64,000 bases of DNA, taken from positions 2,387,920-2,451,919 of the forward strand of contig NC_018395.1 in the NCBI RefSeq assembly GCF_000208865.1, in the 5' to 3' direction. Under the pieces are notes generated by a model. It had not been told where the DNA came from and did not search any database. It was given only the letters and a program-made list of their open reading frames with translations. This document shows, in pieces, positions 14,522 through 25,211 of the stretch (position 1 is the stretch's first letter; each line of letters begins with the position of its first letter). The DNA comes from Neospora caninum Liverpool (Eukaryota > Apicomplexa > Conoidasida > Eucoccidiorida > Sarcocystidae). A program made the translations under genes and the position numbers.

Positions 14522-17044
14522 TGTGTGGGTTAGAGGCGTCGAGGACGAGAGGGAAGAGCAAACGCAAAAACGTGCGCTCTTTCGGAGCAAAACAAGAGGC
14601 GTCGGCTCAGAGGCGACAAACGAGAGGAGAAAATGTCGCAAGGCGGACCACGACCGAGATCAATCTGAGCCCCCTTTCTGCGTCCTAGAGAGGGGGACGT
14701 GGATGAATTATTTTGCGGACGTCACTTTGGAAACAGCGTCCGCCAAAGCATCCCACTCGAAATCGCCTCCCAGCGGGGTTTTCCTGCTTGCCAGGTACCT
14801 TTCTCGGTGGGTTCCCTGGCAACAAGCAAGAGAGCAAGGGGGTGACTTCTCGGCTGTCGAGTGAATGTCACTCTATCATTCACACTCAAGAAACGAGTTC
14901 CGGATTCCCTTTTCTTTGCCGCTAGTTTGTCCCTTTCATCTTGATAGAGAAACACGTGGACGGTTTTGTTAGCTCTCACAGAAACGCCTGTAAGAGCTGT
15001 GCGGCCTGACAAAACGGTGACTTTGTAATTGCCGCACGAACTCGGAAAAAAGCATTCTTCGCCGTCAGAATTTCTACAAACGCGTAACGAGCGGCGAACT
15101 GTGGCAACCCACGCGAGTGTATACGGAGCTTGAGGCTGAGGAAAACAGTTCAAGGCGGCAGCGACCGGGGGGGCATGTTGGTGCCGGCGCACTGACACCT
15201 ATCAAGTTGGCGCAGAGAAACAATGCAAAAAAAGGGGAAACGAAGATTTTTGTTTAAGGAAAAAGGGATGCAGCTCCCTCCGAGTTCATACTGAGGACGG
15301 AGAGCGTCGTGGTTATGAAATTCCGAAAGAAACTGGACACAGTGCAGCATTAGGCGTTGTCTAGGAATCCTGAGTGCCGAAAAAGTCGGGGGGACGGAGT
15401 GTGCCGCTCGTCTCCTTTTGTAGAGTTTCCTCTCGAAATCGAGTGAAAAGTGGAGAGCGAGCTCAGGTCAGAGTTTAAAGAATACCGCTTGTCAAGCAAA
15501 GAACCTACAGAGATTGAGAGCAGGCAACGCTACATTGGAACGCCATAAATCACCTTGGTTGGTAGTTGGTCAATGAAACGCCGGAGAAAGCTGTGGTTAC
15601 TAACCACGATTGGAAGAAACGTGAAACGAGAGACGAATCAATAGCGAGAGGCAGTTGCTGCTTGTTGAATTAAATCGGCAAGAAAAGGAAACATCCTAAA
15701 TCACGGACAAATTGTGCCCATTTTTACTTTGCATGTGAGAGCCACAGCGATGCATGCAGCTTCTTTGCATCAAATCTCCGACGGAGGAAATATTGCATTA
15801 CTCAGAAAAACTAACCCGCAGTTGAAGAATAAGGTTGCCACAGCTTGTGAAGCTTTCTTTTGCCCCCGGCGTCCGTTTTCAAGATTTTAGCGGCTCATGT
15901 GGAGCCGTCTTTGGATGTACCGTTGCATGCGCCTGGACGAACTCGCGCCTTGGATACGCTGCAAGGCGACACGTGCCATTTTGTGTCGTTCATACTGGCG
16001 CCGGCCAATGATTTCTCGACGTTTTAAGGCTACATGGTGAAGCAGCGAAAACCAACTGTCGAAGGGTGACAGCGATGAGCGATGCCGACTTTCCAGGGAC
16101 TGGCCTACGCTCACCCACCACTGTGTCGGACGCGAACAAAAGTGAAACAGTACAACGGTGTGGCTGAGATATAGATGCTGACGTGCTTTCTACAAGTGCC
16201 ACGGTATCACCGAAATGTATGTCGTTTAGTTAGGTGAAGGCAAATATGGCCAGAAGAGACGAATGTAGGAAACCGGGTACAACAATGCACTCGGTGTATG
16301 ACTGAGCCTTTGTTCGATTCATGGCAAATTCACCGCTTACTGCTGCCTGCCTTGACCCGAGTCACACACTGTTTTTCAACAAAGCGTCTGTTGCCTCGGC
16401 AAGGTGGGACGGAAAAGCGAGATGGCGCACCTTGTGAGGACGGTTTTATTGTTCGCGCTTCCAAACGAAGTGCAGCGCAGATAGCTTAATGTAAAACTGT
16501 ATAAGCTCGAACTTCTGTTCCGCCACTCCTTTTTTTGACCACATATAGCAGGTGTTTATGACGAGGAATCATTAACAAATTTCGTTCACCTCTGCAAAAT
16601 CCCATCTCTATAAGGGGACCCTGCAGTGCTGGATATATCAGGGGAAATGAACCTGGGCTTCTTACGCCAGCAACAAAACATCTTTGTAGTGCTCGCTAAC
16701 TGATGTCGAACTCATATGCGCAGCCCCCCGCATGAGCGCTGTCCTTGCTCCCCAGACTGTTGCATAATTCTTCTCCAACAGTGTTCACGCCCCATCGACT
16801 GCGAGTCCCAATGCGGAAAGCCATACATTTAACTCAATTATGAATTCATACTGAATGGAATGCCATCTCAGTTGTCCGGTTAAAAGCGGAACAGTGCAAA
16901 AACTAGCTTGAGGCTTAGACCGAAAACTTCTAGTGGTGGTCCTGGAACCAGTTCTTGAAAATGCTACTCTACGGCTGTTGATTAAACCTGTCTCGTCATG
17001 GAGTCACCTCGAAATGAACAGGCAACCTTTTGCTGCCAGCTTCG
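14522..17044. other. Intergenic: DRG2 5' flank
   Basis: No exon chain found. The first part (to about 15.3 kb) resembles the GC-rich repeat-bearing DNA to the left; beyond that the sequence is visibly more AT-rich. It presumably contains the DRG2 promoter. TGCATGC occurs near 15751. Confidence 0.5.
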
Positions 17045-18004
17045 TCAGGTGGGCGACAGAGAAGGCGTCTTCAACTGGTTCATTGATAGCTGCTGTCCGG
17101 CGGGGTCAACCATGCTCGCTAGCCGGCTTTGATCAGCAAGGCAGCCGTCGACGCTCGGTGGCTGGTGCTTTCTAAGCGCCGGTCCAGCTGAAGAGAGGAC
17201 CAAACTCTTGAAATACAGAGTCCCAGCTGATACGCCTTGCCACTTCTCGTATTCCTCTAGTGCAGGTGAAAAACACTATCGTGCTGGTGGGGCTTTGTAG
17301 ACGGCTTCACTTACCTCCAGCATGGTGTAGATTTCTTGCTGTCCGAACATGCAGTGGGGCAGCGGCCGAGGAAGAGCACAATCGAAATCTTTTTGCGAGA
17401 AGGCCAAACATTTTTTCCCCAACAACAGGCATAGCGGCCTCCAGTTTCCTTGAGGTGTCCTGCGGCAGACATCATAGGATATGGCGTACGTGGAAGAGCC
17501 TTATCTATTTCTGCCGCTGCTGTCGCTCTTCGGCATTGTGGTTCGTTCCTGGGTCGCTGTTCTCAGTGTCAGCAGAATGTCTGACTTCTAACCAGACTCA
17601 TGTTTTGGGAGAGTTTGGCTTCATCAAGAATCTTGTGGACCCGCCCGTCGTAGGATGATCGACATCGACTTCGGCCTAAATCAGGGGGACGGCGGCGCTT
17701 GGTGCTGGAGGCGGAGAACCTTCCAGGAGGCTGGAGATGTCTCATAGTTGATGGACCGACGAGCCCCCATATCTGTTCGTCAGCCCTATAGTCCACGAGC
17801 CGAGCGTCGCGTTTCCGATAGCGGCGGAAATGGGCCGTTTTGGGCAAAAGAGATGATTGAAGCGGAAAACGAGGGTTTACCTGCAGGATGACTAGACAAT
17901 CGGATGATGTCGTCACCGAGATAAGACGCCGAATGGCAACCATCTGCAGACGAAGAGCTCGAAGAAGACAGATTCGATCCATATCTCTCGTTACTGTTTA
18001 ACAT
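17045..18004 (-). CDS. Uncharacterised small protein gene (partly resolved exons)
   Basis: First exon 18004-17881: ATG in a near-perfect context (CCACCATG), 41 codons starting MLNSNERYGSNLSSSSSSSA, then a good donor (ctgcag|gtaaac, phase 1). The last two exons are 17459-17315 (acceptor gccgcag, ending ...IYTMLE before a strong gtaagt donor) and 17254-17045 (EYEKWQGVSAGTLYFKSLVL ... TPSLSPT stop); they join in phase 0. The link between the first and second blocks is not resolved: coding-looking frames lie at 17600-17800 (for example VHKILDEAKLSQN) but I found no exon with the required phases. No family recognised and no signal peptide or membrane segment seen. Confidence 0.5.
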
Positions 18005-19256
18005 GGTGGAGGAGAGGAGTCACAGTCCTTGTGTGGTCAACAGCTTCACTATGCAAGCTACTTTTCCGGCACCTGCGACAAATCAGCCCCTCGTCGAGGT
18101 TTGGCACCCTGTTCAATACTGGAAATCTTCAAGTATCCAAAAAGGTGCCCGTTCCAATAGGAAAAATCGGACATCACAACGACACCCTATCTCACGCGTA
18201 CGGCGAGCCGTAGGAGTTATGGTGGGGGGGGATCAGGTGAAGTTCTCTCTGTGGGCATATTATATCATGGCGTTTTTTACGTTTCCACATCTGTTTTTTC
18301 CTCATCATCTCCCGCATATCTCACGATACACACTGGCCTGTGGTCCTGAACACGCGGCGTGGGCGCCTTAAGACCGCTTCCGCGCCTTTCCCGGATTGTT
18401 GAGTTACGAGTTAGTTCAGCATCCTTTTTTTTCAGTCTACAACTGTTAGCCTGTGTCAACGCGTGCCAATCCTGCTCACCAATTCACCGTTTTTAGAATC
18501 GCCACAGCTTGCCGCCGTCCCATTTGTTTTCTGGACGTGATGGTCTTCCATGTGCCCGGAACCAGCCTGGTCGCGAAACACAGGAGATCGTCGGTAACTT
18601 CTTACTCCCGACTACGATGGTTTTTGGGATACTTAGTACACAGCGGTTGGGGGTGCAACCAACGCGATGGAGCCCCTGCAGGCCATCAGGATTACTCGAC
18701 GGCACTGATCCTTCACAAAGAAAAAACACTCAAGGAGCAGCCTTCCGCAGTCCAGCTCGTCGAACCATCATATTGAGGTGAATGTTGCTAGTTTCACTAC
18801 GTACGGAGCAGATTCAAGGTGACGTCTTCCTCAATTGCGTTTCAACGGACAAATATTCGATTGTCCGTCAATTCACAAAGGCTGAATGGAGGCAATTGTT
18901 CAATTTCGATCAATCATCGACATTTTATATCCTTGTGTTCGCTGCCAGCTCTTGCCCTTTATAACCGTTCTCCCACTGTGCCAAACGGGTTCTCCGGTGT
19001 CTAGGCAACCGTTATTATATACGGGAGGGATATAAAAAGACGGGAGGGTTGTATGCTGGTGGCCTTCACCCAGGACATCGAATACTTCCGCTCGTAGCTT
19101 AAAAACCTGCTGCGGACCATTTTTTTGCCATATTACGCTATCGGCTATGTTCTCGTCTTTCATTGTCGCGGCCATCTAATCAGCTAAACGGTGGAGTCCC
19201 TCATTGTACAGCAGCAATTGCGTGGTACAATTCTCATTCGCCTATCCTGTTGGCCA
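18005..19256. other. Intergenic
   Basis: Should contain the promoter of the minus-strand gene starting at 18004. I see no supported exon, repeat or RNA gene. Confidence 0.4.
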
Positions 19257-19744
19257 TCAGTCGAACAGCCATCCCTTGTTTGTCGTCACCGTTTGCCAGG
19301 AGTTCTCCGTTGTATCAGAAATTAGTCGGGCATGTGGGAGACTCTCATCCAAAGCTGCCACTGAATTCGGGGTGAAATTCGTTCGGGGGGACAGTCGGCG
19401 ATTTACCATTTCTTCTCTGCGCGAAACGGACGAGTGATTCTCCAGTTGCGGCGGGCATTGCTCCGGATGCACGACTGCTGGCGCTGCGAAGTCTGCTTCT
19501 TTGGTTAAGATCAACGGATGAACTAACTATGCAACAAATGGACTATTTGCCCGCTACGAAAGCTTGTCAGATTGCACGAGTGTTGTTCATTGCCGTGTAT
19601 TCCTTTTGGACGGCTTCGGTTGCTAAATAAAACGACTGGAAGACTGGAACGTAACGTCTGAGCCGAGATCTCCCGACCTTTCAGGAGCACCCCCGTACCG
19701 GAGAAAGAGGCCCAATGGCCGTCTCTGGATGTCACACTAGTCAT
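19257..19744 (-). other. Possible coding exons of an unidentified gene
   Basis: Two consecutive open stretches on minus have protein-like composition. One begins at an ATG at 19744 (MTSVTSRDGHWASFSGTGVL). The other, 19514-19257, contains AAPAVVHPEQCPPQLENHSS and ends ...NKGWLFD stop. I could not find a normal-length intron joining them in phase, so the gene structure is unknown and either may be chance. Confidence 0.25.
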
Positions 19745-20040
19745 GGGAAATCGCAAGCTCTGTCACTCCCAGAGCTGTTCCGTTCCCTACACCTCTCGTT
19801 TACTTGATCCATTGATCTCTCCCTCCTCTCGTTTTTGCATATGTGCTCCTCTTATAATAGCCTTTTCTGCTTCGTTCTCCACTGAATCACTGTGCCTCTT
19901 CGGTCGTTCCCCTCCTTCCCGTGGAAGCTGACTGACATACGGGGTCATGTCACATGGGGACGGGGTTCCGTTTAGTGCCACCCCCGCGCCGGGCGCATAT
20001 TTAGGCTGTCTGACAGGGAGCAGCCAGTCTGCCATGAACA

Positions 20041-21564
20041 TTACTTTAACCTGCGCAGTTGCTGTAGAGAGGGCAAAGAGAGTCCTATGATTTGGAAACT
20101 TGCCGCAGCAGAAACTGATGTGAGATGGTTGCAGTTTACCATAGCGATTGACGCTAACAATGAATTTGACCCATCCATGCGCGCTGTCACTTCTATAATC
20201 TGTCCAGAGCCACGGCCAAATTTTCGTCCTTCGTTAGAAACTCGTGATGGATCCACTGTCACGAGCTGACCCAGTTCGGCATCTGACAGTGGGACGCGCA
20301 CCTCACATGGTACTGCAGGACTGCCACTGATGTCGCCACACACGACGCCCATTAAACGAGAAATCCCTTCAGCGTGAAAATCGGATACCTGTGGGTAAGG
20401 AGGTGCGACAAATTTCTCAGCGCCGAATTCGCCCGAGGCCCAGCAGGCTCGCTGTTTGGCTTCAAAGCCCGCGATGGTGGAGGATCCCTGCTTGCCAGGA
20501 AGGCCTCTGGTCGTGGTTCGGGTATTCGTTTTCTTCGCACCTCTCGCACGAGAGTCTGGTTCAACAGATGCATTTCCTTCGGACGTTAGTTTCGTGACGC
20601 CTTTCGAGGTCCCGGCACCTGAAACAGACGCCACTGCCGCCAATGACCCTGTCCCAATGCCGGCTATGTAGCCAGATATATCTAGTCCTTGCTTGAGGGC
20701 TGTGTCCAAGTCACGTAGAGTATTTATGGCTACTTCCCGCCATTCGGCTACATACGTTTTCGTGAATTCGGCCAGGTTAACCATTTGGACGCCTGGAGCC
20801 TCGTGAAATCTGCCTCGACGAAAGCAGCCTGTGACAACTTGGCATGGCCGCGAAGACATTTTTGATGCCTCAGATACCTCATTAAGACGGAGCCTCAGAG
20901 GCACAGGCGCCTTGACGCACAACGTTCCTGTCCCTGCCATGAGACCATGACTCCACGTTCCTTCGTAGGACTGTTCACCATCCGCCCAAGTGTAGCGGCC
21001 CCAACCGTGGAAGAGTCCGTTAAACACCTGCCCGTCGAACGTGTCTCCGCCCTCAAACTTTATTGTTCCTCTTGCAAACTGCCCCTCCCGCCATTCCCCG
21101 GAGCAGCTGTAGCCTCCCCTTGTGTAGCTGCCCTTTCCGTGATATACGTATTCAGGGATTTGGTCCTTCTCCACAAGCTTGTACTCGCCAACGTATGTAC
21201 CCCCGTCGGGAAATTTCATCGTACCACAGGGCAAAATATCCGACGGACTAACGATGTTTTCGCTGTTGCTGTCCAAATCCTTCAGCTGTGGAACGGTTTC
21301 CGCCATCACCATCAAGTTACTGCAAGACGTTCGCACAGAAATTCGAAATTCATGGCCCAGTTGAAGGAATTTGAACGAAAGCTCGCCAAGGAGACAGTTT
21401 CTGTTCCTCCGGAAGCAAACATATGCTTTCCAACAGATTCTAGGGACACCTGCTTTCATGTTTAATTGGTTTCGAATGATACACACGTTGACAGAGTGTG
21501 GGGCCCCCAATTGTTTCGCGCAGACCTTTTGTTTGCTACCGGATTTTGTACTTGCTGTTGACAT
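20041..21564 (-). CDS. MORN-repeat protein
   Basis: MORN repeats are about 23-residue beta-hairpins that bind membranes or scaffold cytoskeleton; coccidia use them in the basal complex and other structures. Visible repeats are GTMKFPDGGTYVGEYK, GSYTRGGYSCSGEWREGQF, GTIKFEGGDTFDGQVFNGLF, HGWGRYTWADGEQSYEGTW and SHGLMAGTGTL (about 20930-21250), so four to five units sit near the N-terminus. The remaining 280 or so residues have no recognised domain. The frame is open from 21615, but the piece 21525-21286 is basic and unlike protein and is bounded by aag|gtctgc and ccacag, both phase 0. I therefore prefer ATG 21564 (MSTASTKSGSKQK) spliced to LKDLDSNSEN. The alternative is an unspliced start at the ATG at 21305. 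Function beyond MORN is unknown. Confidence 0.75.
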   Translation of the reverse strand: MSTASTKSGSKQKVCAKQLGAPHSVNVCIIRNQLNMKAGVPRICWKAYVCFRRNRNCLLGELSFKFLQLGHEFRISVRTSCSNLMVMAETVPQLKDLDSNSENIVSPSDILPCGTMKFPDGGTYVGEYKLVEKDQIPEYVYHGKGSYTRGGYSCSGEWREGQFARGTIKFEGGDTFDGQVFNGLFHGWGRYTWADGEQSYEGTWSHGLMAGTGTLCVKAPVPLRLRLNEVSEASKMSSRPCQVVTGCFRRGRFHEAPGVQMVNLAEFTKTYVAEWREVAINTLRDLDTALKQGLDISGYIAGIGTGSLAAVASVSGAGTSKGVTKLTSEGNASVEPDSRARGAKKTNTRTTTRGLPGKQGSSTIAGFEAKQRACWASGEFGAEKFVAPPYPQVSDFHAEGISRLMGVVCGDISGSPAVPCEVRVPLSDAELGQLVTVDPSRVSNEGRKFGRGSGQIIEVTARMDGSNSLLASIAMVNCNHLTSVSAAASFQIIGLSLPSLQQLRRLK

Positions 21565-22003
21565 GCGGTTCAGCTGAACCTCGAGGCTGTCAATCGCACC
21601 CAAGGTCGACTCCACTGCCAGCCTTCGCAGCCCCCAAATCTATCAAGGCCATGTATATGTCGCACCAGGGCAAAATGCTTGAAGTCACACAGCATGTTCT
21701 TTATTCATCACCGCCACTCCGAGGTAATGCTAAGGGAATAACAGCTGGTTGTGAGTCCACCACAGCAGAGTCGATAATCATCTTTGCACGAGCTAAAGGC
21801 GTTCCACGAAGCTTTCTCGAGCAATAACAGGTGTGGAACGCAATGCCTATCGTGTTGTTTCCCGTGCGGTGAGAGGAGGAACGAGGTAAGCAAGCACCTG
21901 TAAGCATGACTTTCATGAGGAATGCGTCCGATTAAAGCAGCATGGACTACGTTCCCGTATAAGGGCTGGCACATTGTGCCTGTGCAGGTAGTCGGGGCCT
22001 CCC

Positions 22004-22398
22004 ATGGCGCAGCGAAGCGCTTTTAGATCTGTCTCTGGTTGCAGGAGTGTGCCCAGCCCCCCAGAGATCCGCCAGCAGCACACAAGCTCATCGGTATGTT
22101 ACCGCTTGTTAGGGCAACTTTTTTTCTTTTCAGGACGGTAAAGCGCTTCTGCAGATACAGCAATGCCGCCATGTCCAAGACGAAAGTGCTGGGTTGCTTT
22201 GCTGAAGAAGCTTCCAGCAATATGCGGAGACGCTCGAGGCTTTGTGTAGAAGCTGAAAAATATTATCGACACTGTCGAAACGCGCAGGCTGTGATAGAAC
22301 AACTGTGGTGTTCATTCCGGCAGGGCTCAGCCGACCCGGAGAACAGATACGACATAGAGAGAACTGCGCTGATGACATGTGCGGGGATGAGTTCGTAG
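22004..22398 (+). CDS. Candidate small two-exon gene, uncharacterised
   Basis: A plus-strand acceptor of textbook quality (ttttttctttтcag-like, at about 22122-22135) precedes an open frame that continues to TAG at 22396-22398 and reads like protein (SKTKVLGCFAEEASSNMRRR, then VEAEKYYRHCRNAQAVIEQL). A good donor (tcatcg|gtatgtt) lies at 22093. The ATG at 22004 begins an upstream frame MAQRSAFRSVSGCRSVPSPP. However, that frame joins the downstream exon in a phase giving an early stop, whereas the longer 89-residue downstream frame needs a different upstream exon. Either the start is elsewhere or the short product is real. No family recognised. Confidence 0.35.
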
Positions 22399-23064
22399 AC
22401 GTATGCGTTTGTATGTAAAATAAAGCACAGGCTTCGCTTGACCGAGCTGTTCGATTTTGGACGGGGGACACGAGAATTCCTACATATGGATTTTGCGCGC
22501 TGGCGAGCCACCCTGCGAGATGGAAAGTTCCATCTCAGATCCCTGAGTTCTGCGAAATGACACACGAATCCTGACCGAAAGACTGAGGGTTTCAGCAGCG
22601 TAAATCCTCGACCCTAGTGGCCAAGGACGGTAAGATGTGTGCCAAAATGTTGTGGCCAGCTACAGGGAGAGGCCGGGTTCCATGATAAACCCGCGACAAT
22701 GCGCCGCACCTTCCGTTGCACTCAGTGGAGAGTCCCCTGGCTATCCACATTTAAATGACGACGGTCGCCTCGTCTTTCTACTGTGTTGGCATATCGTTCG
22801 TGCTCGTTCAGAGTGGTGGCGAATCCTGACTGGGGTGATGAGGAGGCCTCTCCAATGGAGAGGCAGCCGCCCTCTAACGACGCCAGGCATCTAACTTAAG
22901 CTGGGCTGTGCTGACAGTCTGATGTTTTGGTTGAGGTTTCGCCTCGTACGCAGGACAAATTCTCCCATATATGTGGGGCCGATTCACTAGAACGGCAGAG
23001 CTCAGCAAGTGCCAGCACGCTGTGCCCTGTCGATTACAGGTATGCTTCCGCACTCGTTGGCGAG
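22399..23064. other. Intergenic between convergent genes
   Basis: Nothing supported. It would hold the 3' ends of the candidate plus-strand gene and the minus-strand secreted protein gene. Confidence 0.4.
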
Positions 23065-25211
23065 TTAATTGTCGGTGTACAGATTGCCCTCCGTGGCTGT
23101 ATCCTCGTGATCATTAACCTGAACCGGCGATACGCTCCCATCAGGTGCCACTGCAGGATTTTTCATCGCTGCAGAAAGATTTTGAAGGAACAGCGAGTCG
23201 ACGGGGGTCTCTGACGCGGTGTCTGGAGGATATGTGGGTAACAGCTCCTGCTCTGTATTGCTCAATGCATTACTGGACAGTGGAAGGACAGGAAAGCCTT
23301 CTAGAAGAGGCTCGCCCTTGTCCAGCTGCTTGTACTCCTCGTCCGTTAACGGGAACGCAGGAGCTGGTGCCTTCGTGCTGGTAGAACTCGTAGCCGCAGA
23401 AAGACCGGCTTCCTCAATTGGCCGTCCGACAGAGGACGACTCGCCTGCTACGACATCGCTTTCATTTCGCAGTAGCCACTCAGCCACTTGCGCATTGGTG
23501 AGCGGTTTTGCGGCTGATGATAAAAGATTCGCCGACGAATATGCTTGACCGGCTGCTGCTCCTTGAAATCCACCAGCTACACTAAGAAGAGATGATAGTA
23601 GATCCTCGTTTTTCGGTGGTTCAATATTCCATCCCGCCAATATGACATTTGACGGTGCCAGGAGTATTGCTAGACCATCTGGAGGGTATGATGGAGAAAA
23701 CACCATAGGATGTACAGCGAAGTGATTGGGACAAAGGAAGAAACGGAACGATGCTCTCTGGTACACTCATACAACAGCAAGGGCAAACAGGGCACAGTGC
23801 CGTTGCTTGTTTCTATGCATAACCTTACATATATACCCGATTCTGTAAAAAAACGAATTGACCTGCGTACGTCACTTGCGCACCTTCGCCAGGGTTTCAT
23901 GGAGGATACTACGTAACTTTTTCAGCAGTCAAAAGTTGCGATAACCACGGTAAGCTCCTTTTGAAAGGCTGTATACTGGTGTATCCTGGTGTAGAGAAAG
24001 CCGCTGTCATAAACCATTACCTGGTTGGATCAAGAGCGTCTCACGAGTAGCGAATTCTATCGCGGTTGAATTGGTGGAGAAGTTTCGGCTAACAGTAGCC
24101 ACTCGGTATGCCCGTATTTCGTTGTAATTTAGCTGAAACCAAGGGTGGAGAGTTGGGTATCACAAAAAGCAGAAACTGCCAAGCCTGTAGGTTGGCGAGA
24201 ATAAATATATGATGGCCTCTATATACATCAGAGATTGTGATATGGAGCTGCACAGCACTCGCCAAGTGCTGGCAATTAACGGGGGCTTCTCAAGTGAATC
24301 TGCGGCGGGTGTCACTAGAACAGACAGTCCCCATAACATTTTGCCCACTCACACGAAGAACGACAAGGGAGGTTCTCAGCAGAGCCTCGAACGGCGCATT
24401 GGCGAGGAGAGTGAGAGGAATCATCCGTTCGGTTCCTCCACTGCCGGCGAAAATGTCTCCGCCATCGACTGTCGAGTTGACGGATGACGGGGAATTTGAA
24501 CTGCCCGCCATGTTCGGGAACTGCACCACCGCTCCCGATGGAAATGAGGAGCCTCTCCACCGACTGGTGTGTTCTTGCAGTTGGGCATTATTTCCAGTAG
24601 ATGGAGCTAACACGTCGCTTTGAAAAGGGTACGAACTGCTTCCTGGAGAGCCAAGCTTGAGCGACCCCTCGCTCACTGGCAAAAACATCGTAGCACACAA
24701 ACCAGAAGAGACACGAACAATGTATGCTGTCTTTGGGAAGCTAGTTTCGACGTAGCATGGCACGCGTCCAAGATCAGAAGACCCGACCCACACATCAGAT
24801 ACGGGTTGTGGATGAACGTGCACCTGCCTGTCATCCTGAGGCGACAACGAGAAACAGGGGAGCCCGATATATACACGGATGCTCGCAGCCGGTGGCATAG
24901 CGCTGCTGTGAAGCAAAGGAGATGCCGTCGACTCGCAGTGGATTTGAATAACTGAATTGGACGTGAAAAGCGTGCCGCGGTGCAAGGAATTATGGGACGG
25001 CATCATTATACGACACAATAACATAGGAATAAGAGTACCGCGGACCACTGTCCAGCTGACCGTTTCAACCTCTCAACAGACTCAGGTTTTTCCATCCGAG
25101 CCTAAAAAGGGACATGTTATCTCCCTTTTATTACAACTCACATTTGATGGCAGAGTACAGGCTGCATCCTCCAGTGAGAATAGCGAGCAGCAACAGCATA
25201 GTTGAAGCCAT
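23065..25211 (-). CDS. Putative secreted protein, uncharacterised (4 exons, 496 aa)
   Basis: Exons 25211-25142, 25047-24353, 24132-24021 and 23678-23065 have good GT-AG sites (gtgagt, gtgagt, gtaatg donors) and phases 1, 0, 1, closing exactly to 497 codons. Exon 1 encodes MASTMLLLLAILTGGCSLYS, a strong N-terminal signal peptide candidate carried on its own small exon, a common layout for secreted proteins. The mature part contains a paired-cysteine region (IQIHCES, LPCFSL, RVPCYVE, SGLCATM), then a Ser/Gly-rich stretch with N-glycosylation-like NST sites, then a block containing GLAILLAPSNVILAGWNIEP. The last 120 residues are acidic and Pro/Ser-rich. No transmembrane helix is obvious after the signal. 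I do not recognise the family; secretory-organelle or surface location is inference. Confidence 0.65.
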
